Position numbers and translations under genes: made by a program. Of a stretch of 64,000 nucleotides of DNA, positions 8,668-15,179 are shown one piece after another. Location of the stretch: contig NZ_VOSS01000044.1 of NCBI RefSeq assembly GCF_007997035.1, forward strand, positions 39,902-103,901. Direction: 5' to 3'. The DNA comes from Ralstonia sp. TCR112. Its GTDB lineage: Bacteria; Pseudomonadota; Gammaproteobacteria; Burkholderiales; Burkholderiaceae. Each line of letters starts with the position of its first letter. The stretch's first letter is position 1. The notes under the pieces were generated by a model. It was not told the DNA's origin. It worked only from the letters and a program-made list of their open reading frames with translations, and searched no databases.

Positions 8668-8692
8668 GAAAAAGCCGCCCCGAAGAGCGGCT
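8668..8692 (-). terminator. Hairpin with U-run after the portal gene
   Basis: Minus-strand AGCCGC, loop with TTCG, GCGGCT, then TTTTTC. It lies just after the portal stop codon and before the 103-residue gene. It is the fourth such element in the late operon. Confidence 0.55.
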
Positions 8693-8713
8693 GCTTGTCA
8701 GGCGTTCAGCCTG

Positions 8714-10048
8714 TCATTCCTTTGTAGCCAGGTCAGGGTTGACCTGTTTGGCGCCCATTGCGCCCTTCATGGCGATCTCGACGTCGGCATACGGCAGGTC
8801 TGCCCACTGGCTTTCCAGCGGCGGCAGTCCGCGCCGCGCTCGGTATTCGTTCGGGGTGATCGCGTTGTTCTTGTATTCCTTCTCGTAGACGTTCGCGAGG
8901 TTCAGTTCGTCCTCACGATCAAGCCCGCGGAAACGGAATTCAATCTGGCTGAACCCAAGCCGCGCCTCGATCGACTCGCGCGTCAGGTAGGCAGAGAAGT
9001 TGCGTGCCGTCGGCTTGATGATCGCGTCCCAGTCGCGGTCGTCGCCGACCTCGCTGGTATTGCGGTTCACGTCCGCCTCGACGCCCAGGTTCTGCGGGCT
9101 GAGTTCAAACGCCGTGGCGATCTCGCGCAGCAGGAACTCTTGGTACTTCAGGTACAAGGCATCGTCTGACGAGCCCCGCAGCTTGTGTACCTGCACTTCC
9201 TCGCCGCCGACGATTGGCGTCTGGCCCTGCCCTTCGATCTCGTTGCGCCACCAGTCCCGGAACGCATCAAGCGTCGTCCGATCCATGCCCGTGAACTGCA
9301 GCAGGTTTTCCGGTTGGCTGTTGCTCGTCAGGTTGCCGGCGTAGTCAGCGACGCCGAGTTGGCGATTGATCGAGTTGAACGCGACCTCAAGACAGCCGTA
9401 ACCGAATGGATTCTCGGTGTTCGGGTCTTTGCGGATGTAGATCAACTGCTCATTGAGCAGCGAAACGCCCTGAACTCCGCCTACGTTGCCGTAGCCCTGC
9501 GTTTGCAGGTACCGCGGCTCGTTGCGATCGCCCGACCAGGCCGCATAGACCTGGATGGAAAGCGCGTCAACTGGCCACATCCACAGTGGCCGGATCTTGT
9601 CGGCGCCAATCTCCTGCTCAATCGCGCCAGTGCCGCAGATCAGATAGTCCTCGACGCACTGCTCGATCAGCGTGCGGAACGAGTCATCATTGTTGGGCCG
9701 CTGCAAGCATGCGGTGGCGACCTCGATCTGCCGCTTGAGTTCAGACGTCTCTTTGGCGTTTGCCTTGGGGACGATTTCCCACTCAAGCTCGGCGATCGCA
9801 CCCTTGATGCGGTTGATCGCTCGCCGCGCATAAGGCGTGCGGCTGAACATCCGCAGATTCGACGGCGTCGGTTTGATGAGGGGCCGGTCCTTTTGGTACC
9901 GGACACTCCCCAGGTTCATCAGCCGCGCATAGGCCGTCGACACGCGCGCCGGCGCCTTACGCATCCGGCCGGCCCACAGTGCTTGAGCTAGTCGATCGCC
10001 AGACCAATCGGCCACGCGCTGCAGGAATGGTTTTTTGCGTACCGCCAT
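8714..10048 (-). CDS. Phage portal protein
   Basis: A 444-residue protein from ATG 10048 (MAVRKKPFLQRVADW), preferred to the upstream 10075 start because that one lies inside the terminase reading frame. It carries portal-like features: KPTPSNLRMFSRTPYARRAINRIKGAI near residue 65-90, QLIYIRKDPNTENPFGYG in the middle, and a C-terminal NNAITPNEYRARRGLPP segment. The portal is the dodecameric DNA gate at the capsid vertex. It follows the large terminase gene by seven bases, as usual. Confidence 0.88.
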   Translation of the reverse strand: MAVRKKPFLQRVADWSGDRLAQALWAGRMRKAPARVSTAYARLMNLGSVRYQKDRPLIKPTPSNLRMFSRTPYARRAINRIKGAIAELEWEIVPKANAKETSELKRQIEVATACLQRPNNDDSFRTLIEQCVEDYLICGTGAIEQEIGADKIRPLWMWPVDALSIQVYAAWSGDRNEPRYLQTQGYGNVGGVQGVSLLNEQLIYIRKDPNTENPFGYGCLEVAFNSINRQLGVADYAGNLTSNSQPENLLQFTGMDRTTLDAFRDWWRNEIEGQGQTPIVGGEEVQVHKLRGSSDDALYLKYQEFLLREIATAFELSPQNLGVEADVNRNTSEVGDDRDWDAIIKPTARNFSAYLTRESIEARLGFSQIEFRFRGLDREDELNLANVYEKEYKNNAITPNEYRARRGLPPLESQWADLPYADVEIAMKGAMGAKQVNPDLATKE

Positions 10049-10055
10049 GGTTTTC

Positions 10056-11306
10056 CTAGACGCTGCCGAATGCAAAGGTCGGTTTATCGATCGGCCACCG
10101 TTTCACGATGAAATAGCCAAGGGCGTCGGGCGCGTGGTCCTTGCCGTTCTTCTTGTCCGGCTCGCCGTTTTGGTCATACACCTGTTGCTCAAGGCACTCA
10201 GTCACGGTCGGGCACTTGCGCGTGTTGACGAACAATTGCCTTGCGCCAATACCGTTCAGGATCAACCCGTTGACGGCATTGACCCGGTCCTTGACGGCCG
10301 GATTTGTCGATCCAACGTGCACCGACAGGCCGTGATCGCGCAGAATCTGCAGATCAGAGAGCGAAGCATTGACCGACTTGTGACCTCGCCCGCTCGCATC
10401 CGGATAGACCGTGATGTGGTGCCCGGGGAAACGCTCGACCAGTAATTGCGCAAGCGCCGGCGTATCCCGAACGCCCGTGAGTTCATCAAGGATCATGGGG
10501 TAGCCGAAGCGATCCACCCCGATGACTGCGGTGCAGTTGTAGACGTTGAAGTCCACACCCACATGCAACGGCTCGCCGTCGATGATCTCGGCGTCCGTGT
10601 GGTTCTTGTGCCGGTCAAAGTCCGGATACACCGCCCCGCTCGTCAGGTTGACGAACAAGCCCTCAAGGTATGCATCCAGCAGGTTCGCCGGATAGATCGC
10701 CCGCAGCTGGTCGACGTAGCCATCCGGAAGGAATGGGTTACTCGACGTCGGCGCGCGGTAGAGGATGTATCCATCCTTCGGGTCTTTCTGCCACGTCTGG
10801 TAGACGAAGCGAAAGCCTTCCGGGGTCGTGGCAATCGCCAGCGTGTTCTTGTCGCCGTCCGGCTTTTTCTTCCGGCAGCGAGCTAGGCACTTGCGCCAGG
10901 CGTTGGCCGCCTTCTTCTCGTCCAGAATGTCGAACTCATCGATCCCGCCGTCCGAAATCTCAAAGCCGACGATCCGATCGGGATTGTCCAGCGTGCGAAA
11001 GATGACGTTGCCGCCGGTGCCGACCTTCAGTTCCTTGTCCGACTTGTTCAGCTTGTGCCGGATCTTCATCGCATCCAGCCGCTCTTCAAACTTCGGCCAA
11101 GCGATGAGGCTGATCAGGTCATAGGTCGGCGCGAAGTACCCGACGTTGAACATCGGGTACAGCAGCTTCTTCATCATCAGCCGCGTGACCAGCGCGTCGG
11201 ACTTGCCCGCACCGAACCCGCCCACGAAGGCCGGGAACTGATGCTCGGAGAACACGAAATCTTCCTGCGGCTCGGTCAGCGCCAGATTGACTTCAAGTTC
11301 ACTCAT
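10056..11306 (-). CDS. Terminase large subunit
   Basis: A 416-residue packaging motor. A Walker A motif GGFGAGKS lies at residues 29-36, a Walker B-like stretch FEISDGGIDEFDILDE near 115-130, and a coupling-type TTPEGF follows. The C-terminal nuclease half contains HVGVDFNVYNCTAVIGVD with the first acidic metal ligand, YPDASGRGHKS and KDHAPDALGYF with later ligands. It overlaps the small subunit gene by eight bases and precedes the portal. Confidence 0.93.
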   Translation of the reverse strand: MSELEVNLALTEPQEDFVFSEHQFPAFVGGFGAGKSDALVTRLMMKKLLYPMFNVGYFAPTYDLISLIAWPKFEERLDAMKIRHKLNKSDKELKVGTGGNVIFRTLDNPDRIVGFEISDGGIDEFDILDEKKAANAWRKCLARCRKKKPDGDKNTLAIATTPEGFRFVYQTWQKDPKDGYILYRAPTSSNPFLPDGYVDQLRAIYPANLLDAYLEGLFVNLTSGAVYPDFDRHKNHTDAEIIDGEPLHVGVDFNVYNCTAVIGVDRFGYPMILDELTGVRDTPALAQLLVERFPGHHITVYPDASGRGHKSVNASLSDLQILRDHGLSVHVGSTNPAVKDRVNAVNGLILNGIGARQLFVNTRKCPTVTECLEQQVYDQNGEPDKKNGKDHAPDALGYFIVKRWPIDKPTFAFGSV

Positions 11307-11829
11307 CCTTTCGGGCCCGGCGTACGGTGATGCGGATCGATTCCGGCGCGTCGCCGTCCTCGTCGGCCATCAGGTCGCGGCGAGCAAGTTCGAGCTTTCG
11401 GATCAGGTCAATCTGCCGGATGATCAGGTCGGCGTAGTCGGGCGCGGCGGCCTTCAATTCCTTCTTGTCGTACGGCTGCATCGACTCGGTCGCGCGGTCG
11501 TATTCCTCGCCGATCTTGCGAGTGACCTGCAGCGCGCCGTCGACCATGTCCATCAGGTCAAGCGAGCCGGACAGGCGCACGAATCGATGGAGCTTCACCC
11601 GGGCCAGCCGGATCTCGTCGTCCAGGCTGCCAACCTCGGCGCGCTCGTACAGCACGCGCTCATCAGAGGTCAGGGCATCGGAGTAGAAGCCGTGTTTCAC
11701 GGCATTGGCATTACCCTTGGGGGCGCCGGTGCTTGCTCCGCCATGCAACTTGCAGCGCGTCTTGCCTTCCATTGGAGCCCGTTTGCACGGCGCTCCTGAC
11801 CGCGTCTTGGCTCCGCATGTGCTTGCCAT
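11299..11829 (-). CDS. Terminase small subunit-like, HGG-motif protein
   Basis: A 176-residue protein starting MASTCGAKTRSGAPC, with four Cys/His possibly binding zinc in the first 30 residues (CGAK, PCKR, RCKLHGG). The signature HGGASTGAPKGNANAVKHG (residues about 29-47) is typical of a widespread phage family placed before the large terminase. The middle is helical. Likely role: recognition of viral DNA for packaging. It overlaps the large subunit start by eight bases. Confidence 0.78.
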   Translation of the reverse strand: MASTCGAKTRSGAPCKRAPMEGKTRCKLHGGASTGAPKGNANAVKHGFYSDALTSDERVLYERAEVGSLDDEIRLARVKLHRFVRLSGSLDLMDMVDGALQVTRKIGEEYDRATESMQPYDKKELKAAAPDYADLIIRQIDLIRKLELARRDLMADEDGDAPESIRITVRRARKDE

Positions 11830-11965
11830 GCGTGGCCTCGTTCATGGGGTTGTTTCGTGAGTTTTAGGTTTTGACTATCGCGAGCGGCTCGCCGCCGGAT
11901 ATAAACCCGTTATTTCTGAGACTTTCGGCGCGGCAAGATAGAGGCAATCTATTGCCACCCATCAA
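11830..11965. other. Non-coding gap upstream of the terminase genes
   Basis: 136 bases without a convincing gene. AT-rich patches (gttttaggttttgac; ggatataaaccc) could include a minus-strand promoter with TTATAT as a weak -10, but no good -35 is present. Nothing else is seen. Confidence 0.3.
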
Positions 11966-12154
11966 TCACGCCCTTCCTCGTGAGGGGATCAACCGCACCC
12001 GTGCACCACGGCGCATGATGAAGTCGGCGACGCTCTCAGGTTCAGGCCACGGCCCACCGAGATACGCGAGCACGATCCGCGCGCGCAGATACCAGTTCAC
12101 CCACCATGCGATGCTGATCTTGAGGGTGTACTCAATGGCTTCCATGGCAATCAC
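11966..12154 (-). CDS. Small hydrophobic phage protein, 62 residues
   Basis: MIAMEAIEYTLKISIAWW start with one likely membrane-associated helix (about residues 10-35, rich in Ile, Trp, Leu, Tyr) and a basic C-terminus. It overlaps the upstream gene by 23 bases. Function unknown; a later start at MEAIEY is possible. Confidence 0.45.
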   Translation of the reverse strand: MIAMEAIEYTLKISIAWWVNWYLRARIVLAYLGGPWPEPESVADFIMRRGARVRLIPSRGRA

Positions 12155-12365
12155 TCGCCCGGTTCGGATAAGTGAACGGCGCCGTTAGCCATTCGACGAA
12201 ACGAGACCGGTACTCTCGCATGGACTCGCCAGATCGGCGCTTATCCATGGGCTTCGGGCCGCCTGCAAATGTGTAGGCGTCAAGGAAGTTGTCGATAAAC
12301 TCCTCGGACTCGCCCATCCAGTTCAAGTCATCCCACCAGATGCGGAGTCTGCGTAGCAGGTTCAC
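12132..12365 (-). CDS. Small phage protein, 77 residues, GTG start
   Basis: GTG 12365-12363 is chosen because GGAGACGCATC precedes it and because it makes a GTGA overlap with the upstream frame. The product (NLLRRLRIWWDDLNWMG...) is Arg/Trp-rich. A similar role to the neighbour is possible; no family is recognised. Confidence 0.5.
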   Translation of the reverse strand: MNLLRRLRIWWDDLNWMGESEEFIDNFLDAYTFAGGPKPMDKRRSGESMREYRSRFVEWLTAPFTYPNRASDCHGSH

Positions 12366-12559
12366 GATGCGTCTCCACCCATGGGCAAACAGTCTGTGTG
12401 CAAGCACCCTTCCCGCCCAATCGCCCCGACTGCCTCGTCTTCGCCCTCTTGGTCGTACAGGTGAGGTAAGACGCTGGGGAAATGGCCATTGCTTGGAATG
12501 GCCTCGTCATCATCGAAGGTGCGCTGCGGCCGGGGCATGTTGGAATAATGGCCGGACAT
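12362..12559 (-). CDS. Possible small phage protein, about 65 residues
   Basis: An open frame with acidic composition (RTFDDDEAIPSNGHFP) and a Cys/His pair near its end. It ends in a GTGA overlap with the 77-residue gene, which argues for coding. No clear ribosome site is seen in front of ATG 12559 or an upstream TTG at 12568, so the start is uncertain. Confidence 0.35.
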   Translation of the reverse strand: MSGHYSNMPRPQRTFDDDEAIPSNGHFPSVLPHLYDQEGEDEAVGAIGREGCLHTDCLPMGGDAS

Positions 12560-12577
12560 GCCGGTCAAGAGGAATGA

Positions 12578-12808
12578 TTAATACGGCGCGCGATTCGCGA
12601 TCGTTTTGCCCTGCGCATTTAGAACATAGGCATTGCCGGTCAAGGTGAACTGCCGCATGCTGTTGTCACCCGTCACATGTGCCACCACTTGGCTTCCATC
12701 TCGAATGAAGTCCAATTGCTCATGGTCGAGGATTTGAACCACCGTGAAATTCTTTTCGACGGCGTTGTCCGGCATGTCTTCTGCCGACATCAGTTTCAAA
12801 TACATCAT
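12578..12808 (-). CDS. Small phage protein, 76 residues
   Basis: MMYLKLMSAEDMPDNAVEK start preceded by AGGAGTAGACC, a good ribosome site. The product is beta-rich (KNFTVVQILDHEQLDFIRDG). It is the first protein gene after the two tRNA genes. No family is recognised. Confidence 0.6.
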   Translation of the reverse strand: MMYLKLMSAEDMPDNAVEKNFTVVQILDHEQLDFIRDGSQVVAHVTGDNSMRQFTLTGNAYVLNAQGKTIANRAPY

Positions 12809-12899
12809 GGTCTACTCCTAGTGAATGGGCATCTCTGCCCGAATAAAAAGCGACCCGATCAGCGCGGGCCAAACGCGCAGAGCGCGAGGGGAGATGGTT

Positions 12900-12968
12900 G
12901 CGGCAAGTGGAATCGAACCACTGACCTTCGGGGTATGAACCCGTTGCGCTACCGCTGCGCCATACCGC
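12900..12968 (-). tRNA. Phage tRNA-Met (CAT), short form
   Basis: Read on the minus strand: acceptor GCGGTA pairs with TGCCGC, D-stem CGC/GCG, anticodon loop TTCATAC (CAT) on stem CGGG/CCCG, T-arm AGTGG-TTCGATT-CCACT. At 69 bases it is short and has weak seventh and anticodon-closing pairs, typical of phage tRNAs. It lies nine bases from tRNA-Asn. Confidence 0.75.
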
Positions 12969-12977
12969 AAAAATGGC

Positions 12978-13049
12978 TGTCCGAGCTGGAATCGAACCAG
13001 CCTCACACGGATTAACAGTCCGGCCGCACACCTTTGTGCGTTTCTGACA
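12978..13049 (-). tRNA. Phage tRNA-Asn (GTT)
   Basis: Minus-strand cloverleaf: acceptor TGTCAGA with TCGGACA (one mismatch), D-stem GCAC/GTGC, anticodon loop CTGTTAA (GTT), T-arm GCTGG-TTCGATT-CCAGC. 72 bases without encoded CCA. It is the first gene of the leftward late unit after the structured leader. Confidence 0.8.
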
Positions 13050-13500
13050 ATTGAAGAGGGAACCACCGCGCCGGGTTGATGAGCCCGTACGGCTTACGTG
13101 GGGGACAAGTCTTAGCGCCGCATCCATGCGGCTGTGCGCTCTACCCTGGAATTTGGGCCCCAGTTGACGCATCAATGGTCGACTGTCGCTGTCACCCTCA
13201 CAACTGAGCCCTGTACCGCGAGTGGCGCGGCGGTCCCGGCAACAGAACCAAGCCCCTGTTCCTGGCGGTTGCCGTCGACAGGAGGAAGCCCAAGACTCAT
13301 GCGTGAGGATTCAGGGGCCCACGCACCAGACGGACAAGCCGCGCCGATCTCGTGGGTAAGTTGTATCCCTGACAGAACCCCGCGACCCGTTCATCCGCGC
13401 AGGATGCGTTCGACCAGCCATGCCGGCAGTTTCGGGGTTGTGTCAGGAGCCTCAATCTGAGGCAGTGTGTTTGTTGCGCCACACAAAAGTTCGCCGCGTT
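13050..13500 (-). ncRNA. Structured non-coding leader upstream of the phage tRNAs (candidate RNA)
   Basis: About 450 bases with no convincing gene. Several inverted repeats stand out: CCTGACAGAACCCCG (13368-13382) pairs with 13433-13447 except at one central position and encloses a smaller hairpin CATCC/GGATG (13392-13406); GCCTCA/TGAGGC (13449-13463); TGTGT/ACACA (13467-13486); GCCGCAT/ATGCGGC near 13120. The minus strand is favoured because it leads into tRNA-Asn. It could be a late leader with an antitermination site, a tRNA processing leader, or a separate RNA. Confidence 0.4.
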
Positions 13501-13528
13501 TGCTTTTTGATAACTCTTTATCTATATT
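13500..13528 (+). promoter_or_regulatory. Operator-covered promoter, rightward (possibly also leftward)
   Basis: Plus strand: TTGCTT (13500-13505), 17-base spacer, TATATT (13523-13528). The spacer contains the operator-like GATAACTCTTTATC (13509-13522). On the minus strand TTGGCT, 16 bases, GATAAA could form a divergent promoter reading into the structured leader and tRNAs. Both would be closed by a bound repressor. Confidence 0.5.
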
Positions 13529-13593
13529 CGCGCTTAACAGCCAATCTGTTATCAAAGATCACGCCGGATCACCCGGCAAGGAGGTTTCCAGCG

Positions 13594-13665
13594 ATGACTA
13601 GCTACCCAGCAGAGTTCGGCGCCCAACATGTGCAGGCGCTTGGAGACGCAAACAGAAGAGTTTGA
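13594..13665 (+). CDS. Possible 23-residue peptide in a short repressed transcript
   Basis: A strong ribosome site AAGGAGG stands nine bases before ATG 13594; the frame ends at TGA 13663-13665 (MTSYPAEFGAQHVQALGDA...). It lies between the operator-covered promoter at 13500-13528 and the terminator at 13739-13765, so the transcript would be about 230 bases. It may be a regulatory peptide or the transcript may act as RNA. Confidence 0.4.
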   Translation: MTSYPAEFGAQHVQALGDANRRV

Positions 13666-13738
13666 GCGCGGCCCTTTGATCGGCGCGGGGGTCGCGTAGC
13701 GGTACGGGGAAGTTCGGCGCCGAGACAACAAAAAAGCG

Positions 13739-13765
13739 ACCCCGCCGACGAGCGGGGTTTTTCTT
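13739..13765 (+). terminator. Strong, probably bidirectional terminator
   Basis: ACCCCGC, loop cgacga, GCGGGGT followed by tttttc on the plus strand. On the minus strand the same stem is followed by CGCTTTTTTG. It would end the short rightward transcript starting near 13535. Confidence 0.75.
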
Positions 13766-13844
13766 TCTATCTGGTCTTACTTTTCTTCAATACCAGCGCC
13801 TTGCGCGCGGGCGTAAATTCGATTTGCCGGGGCCAAAAACGACT

Positions 13845-13868
13845 AGAGCCCGATCAATGTCGGGCTCT
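13845..13868 (-). terminator. Terminator-like hairpin downstream of the repressor operon
   Basis: AGAGCCCGA (13845-13853) pairs perfectly with TCGGGCTCT (13860-13868). On the minus strand a TTTTT run follows after five bases. It lies about 100 bases after the stop of the last leftward repressor-operon gene. Confidence 0.55.
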
Positions 13869-13955
13869 GGCTGGCGGGGAACGCTCTCTTTGCGGCGAAT
13901 GCTTCGCTAACTTACACACATCCTAGCAGATTCGGCGCATACATGCAACCATTTT

Positions 13956-13969
13956 GAGAACAGGTTATC
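13956..13969. promoter_or_regulatory. Operator-like palindrome
   Basis: GAGAACAGGTTATC, a close match to the prophage-wide palindrome, overlapping the stop codon of the 89-residue gene. It could bind repressor at the end of the repressor operon or control an unrecognised promoter. Confidence 0.5.
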
Positions 13970-14237
13970 AACTGGGCGAAAAAAAACGCAGTTGGAGCCG
14001 ATGTTGCAACTCCCCTGCTACGGTGACCGCGCTGCCTAGGTTCTCTCGGTCGGCCAGCGCGCCCATGGTCTTGTACTTCACTGTTCCGTCCTTCATCACG
14101 TAAGCGATGAGAACCCCCTCCACGTCCCCGGTTTCGTAAGCGTCAGCGATATCTCTCAGCTCGTCCCCCGGCGTCGAATCGTTAGCGCCGCTTGGAAACA
14201 TGGGAATTACGTTCGCTTGTTTTGCTCTTGGCGTCAT
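13968..14237 (-). CDS. Small protein co-transcribed with the repressor, 89 residues
   Basis: ATG 14237 (MTPRAKQANVIPMFPSG) with AAGGACA in front; it overlaps the 3' end of the repressor gene by 56 bases in another frame. The product is acidic (DELRDIADAYETGDVEGV). Co-expression with a repressor lacking a protease domain suggests it may modulate repressor activity, but nothing in the sequence shows this directly. Confidence 0.65.
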   Translation of the reverse strand: MTPRAKQANVIPMFPSGANDSTPGDELRDIADAYETGDVEGVLIAYVMKDGTVKYKTMGALADRENLGSAVTVAGELQHRLQLRFFSPS

Positions 14238-14640
14238 TGTCCTTCAGGGTAACAACCCTTCCTTTTGATTTGCCGGCCTGCGACTTGGCCAGGCTGATTT
14301 GCCCCAACACATCATCCCCCCCTTCTGGATTCTCTATCAGCCGGAGGAGTGCCGCAACAACATCCGTTACAGGCCGTGGCAATTTAAGCAAACGGGTGTG
14401 CACGTCCGCAGCGGCCATCTTGTGCCCATCCGGAATGTGCGGGATATCCATCCAACCACGCGGCTTATCCATCCCATCCTCAAGACGATGAGCGACGTCA
14501 TCTCCCATGTTGCGAAAACCGCTTTTGCAATGGGTGATGTAGACGCGCCCCACGCCGGTGCGCGCCGCAAGTTTCATGATGGTCGTCGCCTCATCTATCA
14601 GGAGGTTCAGATTCAGTTGGCGTATCTCGTTTCGGTTCAT
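14182..14640 (-). CDS. CI-like phage repressor without peptidase domain
   Basis: A 152-residue regulator from ATG 14640 (MNRNEIRQLNLNLLIDEA). Residues about 15-65 form a Cro/CI-type helix-turn-helix (IMKLAARTGVGRVYITHCK) followed by NMGDDVAHRLEDGMDKPRGWMD, a phrase common in proteobacterial prophage repressors. The C-terminus is a basic tail with no LexA/S24 Ser-Lys dyad, so it is unlikely to self-cleave in the SOS response. A longer upstream reading crosses the promoter region and is rejected. Its promoter places the start of the RNA at or next to the ATG. Confidence 0.78.
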   Translation of the reverse strand: MNRNEIRQLNLNLLIDEATTIMKLAARTGVGRVYITHCKSGFRNMGDDVAHRLEDGMDKPRGWMDIPHIPDGHKMAAADVHTRLLKLPRPVTDVVAALLRLIENPEGGDDVLGQISLAKSQAGKSKGRVVTLKDNDAKSKTSERNSHVSKRR

Positions 14641-14745
14641 GCCCCGGATTTTAGGTGTGATAGCGCCGTTGTCAACATGTTCCCATGGAGATAACCGCTT
14701 ATCGTGATAAAGTGTTCTCACCAAAACAACCTGTGGGAGAACCGC
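14641..14745. promoter_or_regulatory. Genetic switch: divergent promoters with three operator-like sites
   Basis: Leftward promoter: TTGACA (complement of 14670-14675), 16 bases, TAAAAT (complement of 14648-14653), initiating about at the repressor ATG. Operator-like sites: GTCAACATGTTCCC (14671-14684), GATAACCGCTTATC (14690-14703), GATAAAGTGTTCTC (14706-14719). The rightward early promoter must lie here too; TTGTCA at 14669-14674 with GATAAC 15 bases on is a moderate candidate. The layout parallels the lambda OR region. Confidence 0.7.
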
Positions 14746-15000
14746 ATGAACCTGGTCGAATGGCTTGACGCGATGTGCCTGAACAGCAAGAACCTCACCC
14801 CCGGCGAGCGTGAGCGGCGCAAGGCAGAACGCACCCGCATCCTCAAGAAGGCTGATGCCACCATGAATACGCTGCGCATGTCGCGTCATCGCGGCGTCAT
14901 CGGCATCAAGCTCGCGAGACGCTTGGAGAAAGCATCCAAGGGTTCCAGCGCCGAGTTCAAGGTGGCTGACCAGATGCCGGAACTGGCGCAGAAGCAGTAG
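14746..15000 (+). CDS. First gene of the early operon, Cro/CII-position protein
   Basis: ATG 14746 is chosen for the GGGAGAACC site in front; the product has 84 residues (MNLVEWLDAMCLNSKNLTPG) and is strongly basic in the middle (ERERRKAERTRILKK). A helix-turn-helix is not obvious. Position opposite the repressor suggests a Cro- or CII-like regulator. Confidence 0.6.
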   Translation: MNLVEWLDAMCLNSKNLTPGERERRKAERTRILKKADATMNTLRMSRHRGVIGIKLARRLEKASKGSSAEFKVADQMPELAQKQ

Positions 15001-15179
15001 GAAAAAAATTTCTTACCGATGAGAACATGCTATCAAAGTTCTCGGTAAGCATCTGTTAATCGGGCAGGCGGTGGCCACCGTCGCGCGGGCTCGCCCTGGC
15101 CCGCGCCGCCCGGCCTATTGGCTGTTGAGGCAATGGAGCACTGATATGGAAAAACAACCCAGATCCGGGAGAGTCCGCC
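15001..15179 (+). promoter_or_regulatory. Early-operon leader with operator and GC-rich hairpin
   Basis: Contains GAGAACATGCTATC (15021-15034) inside a wider imperfect inverted repeat (CTTACCGA ... GTTCTCGGTAAG), and a strong hairpin GCGCGGGC/GCCCGCGC (15083-15106) without a U-run. It may hold another repressed promoter or an antitermination/attenuation leader before the replication genes. No gene is seen. Confidence 0.45.

Noticed and set aside
13100..13150. Possible third phage tRNA
   Set aside because: A GGTAGAGC-like D-arm phrase is present but no matching anticodon arm, T-arm or acceptor pairing can be built.
12720..13175. Minus-strand frame of 151 codons
   Set aside because: It crosses both tRNA genes and is inconsistent with the supported 76-residue gene.
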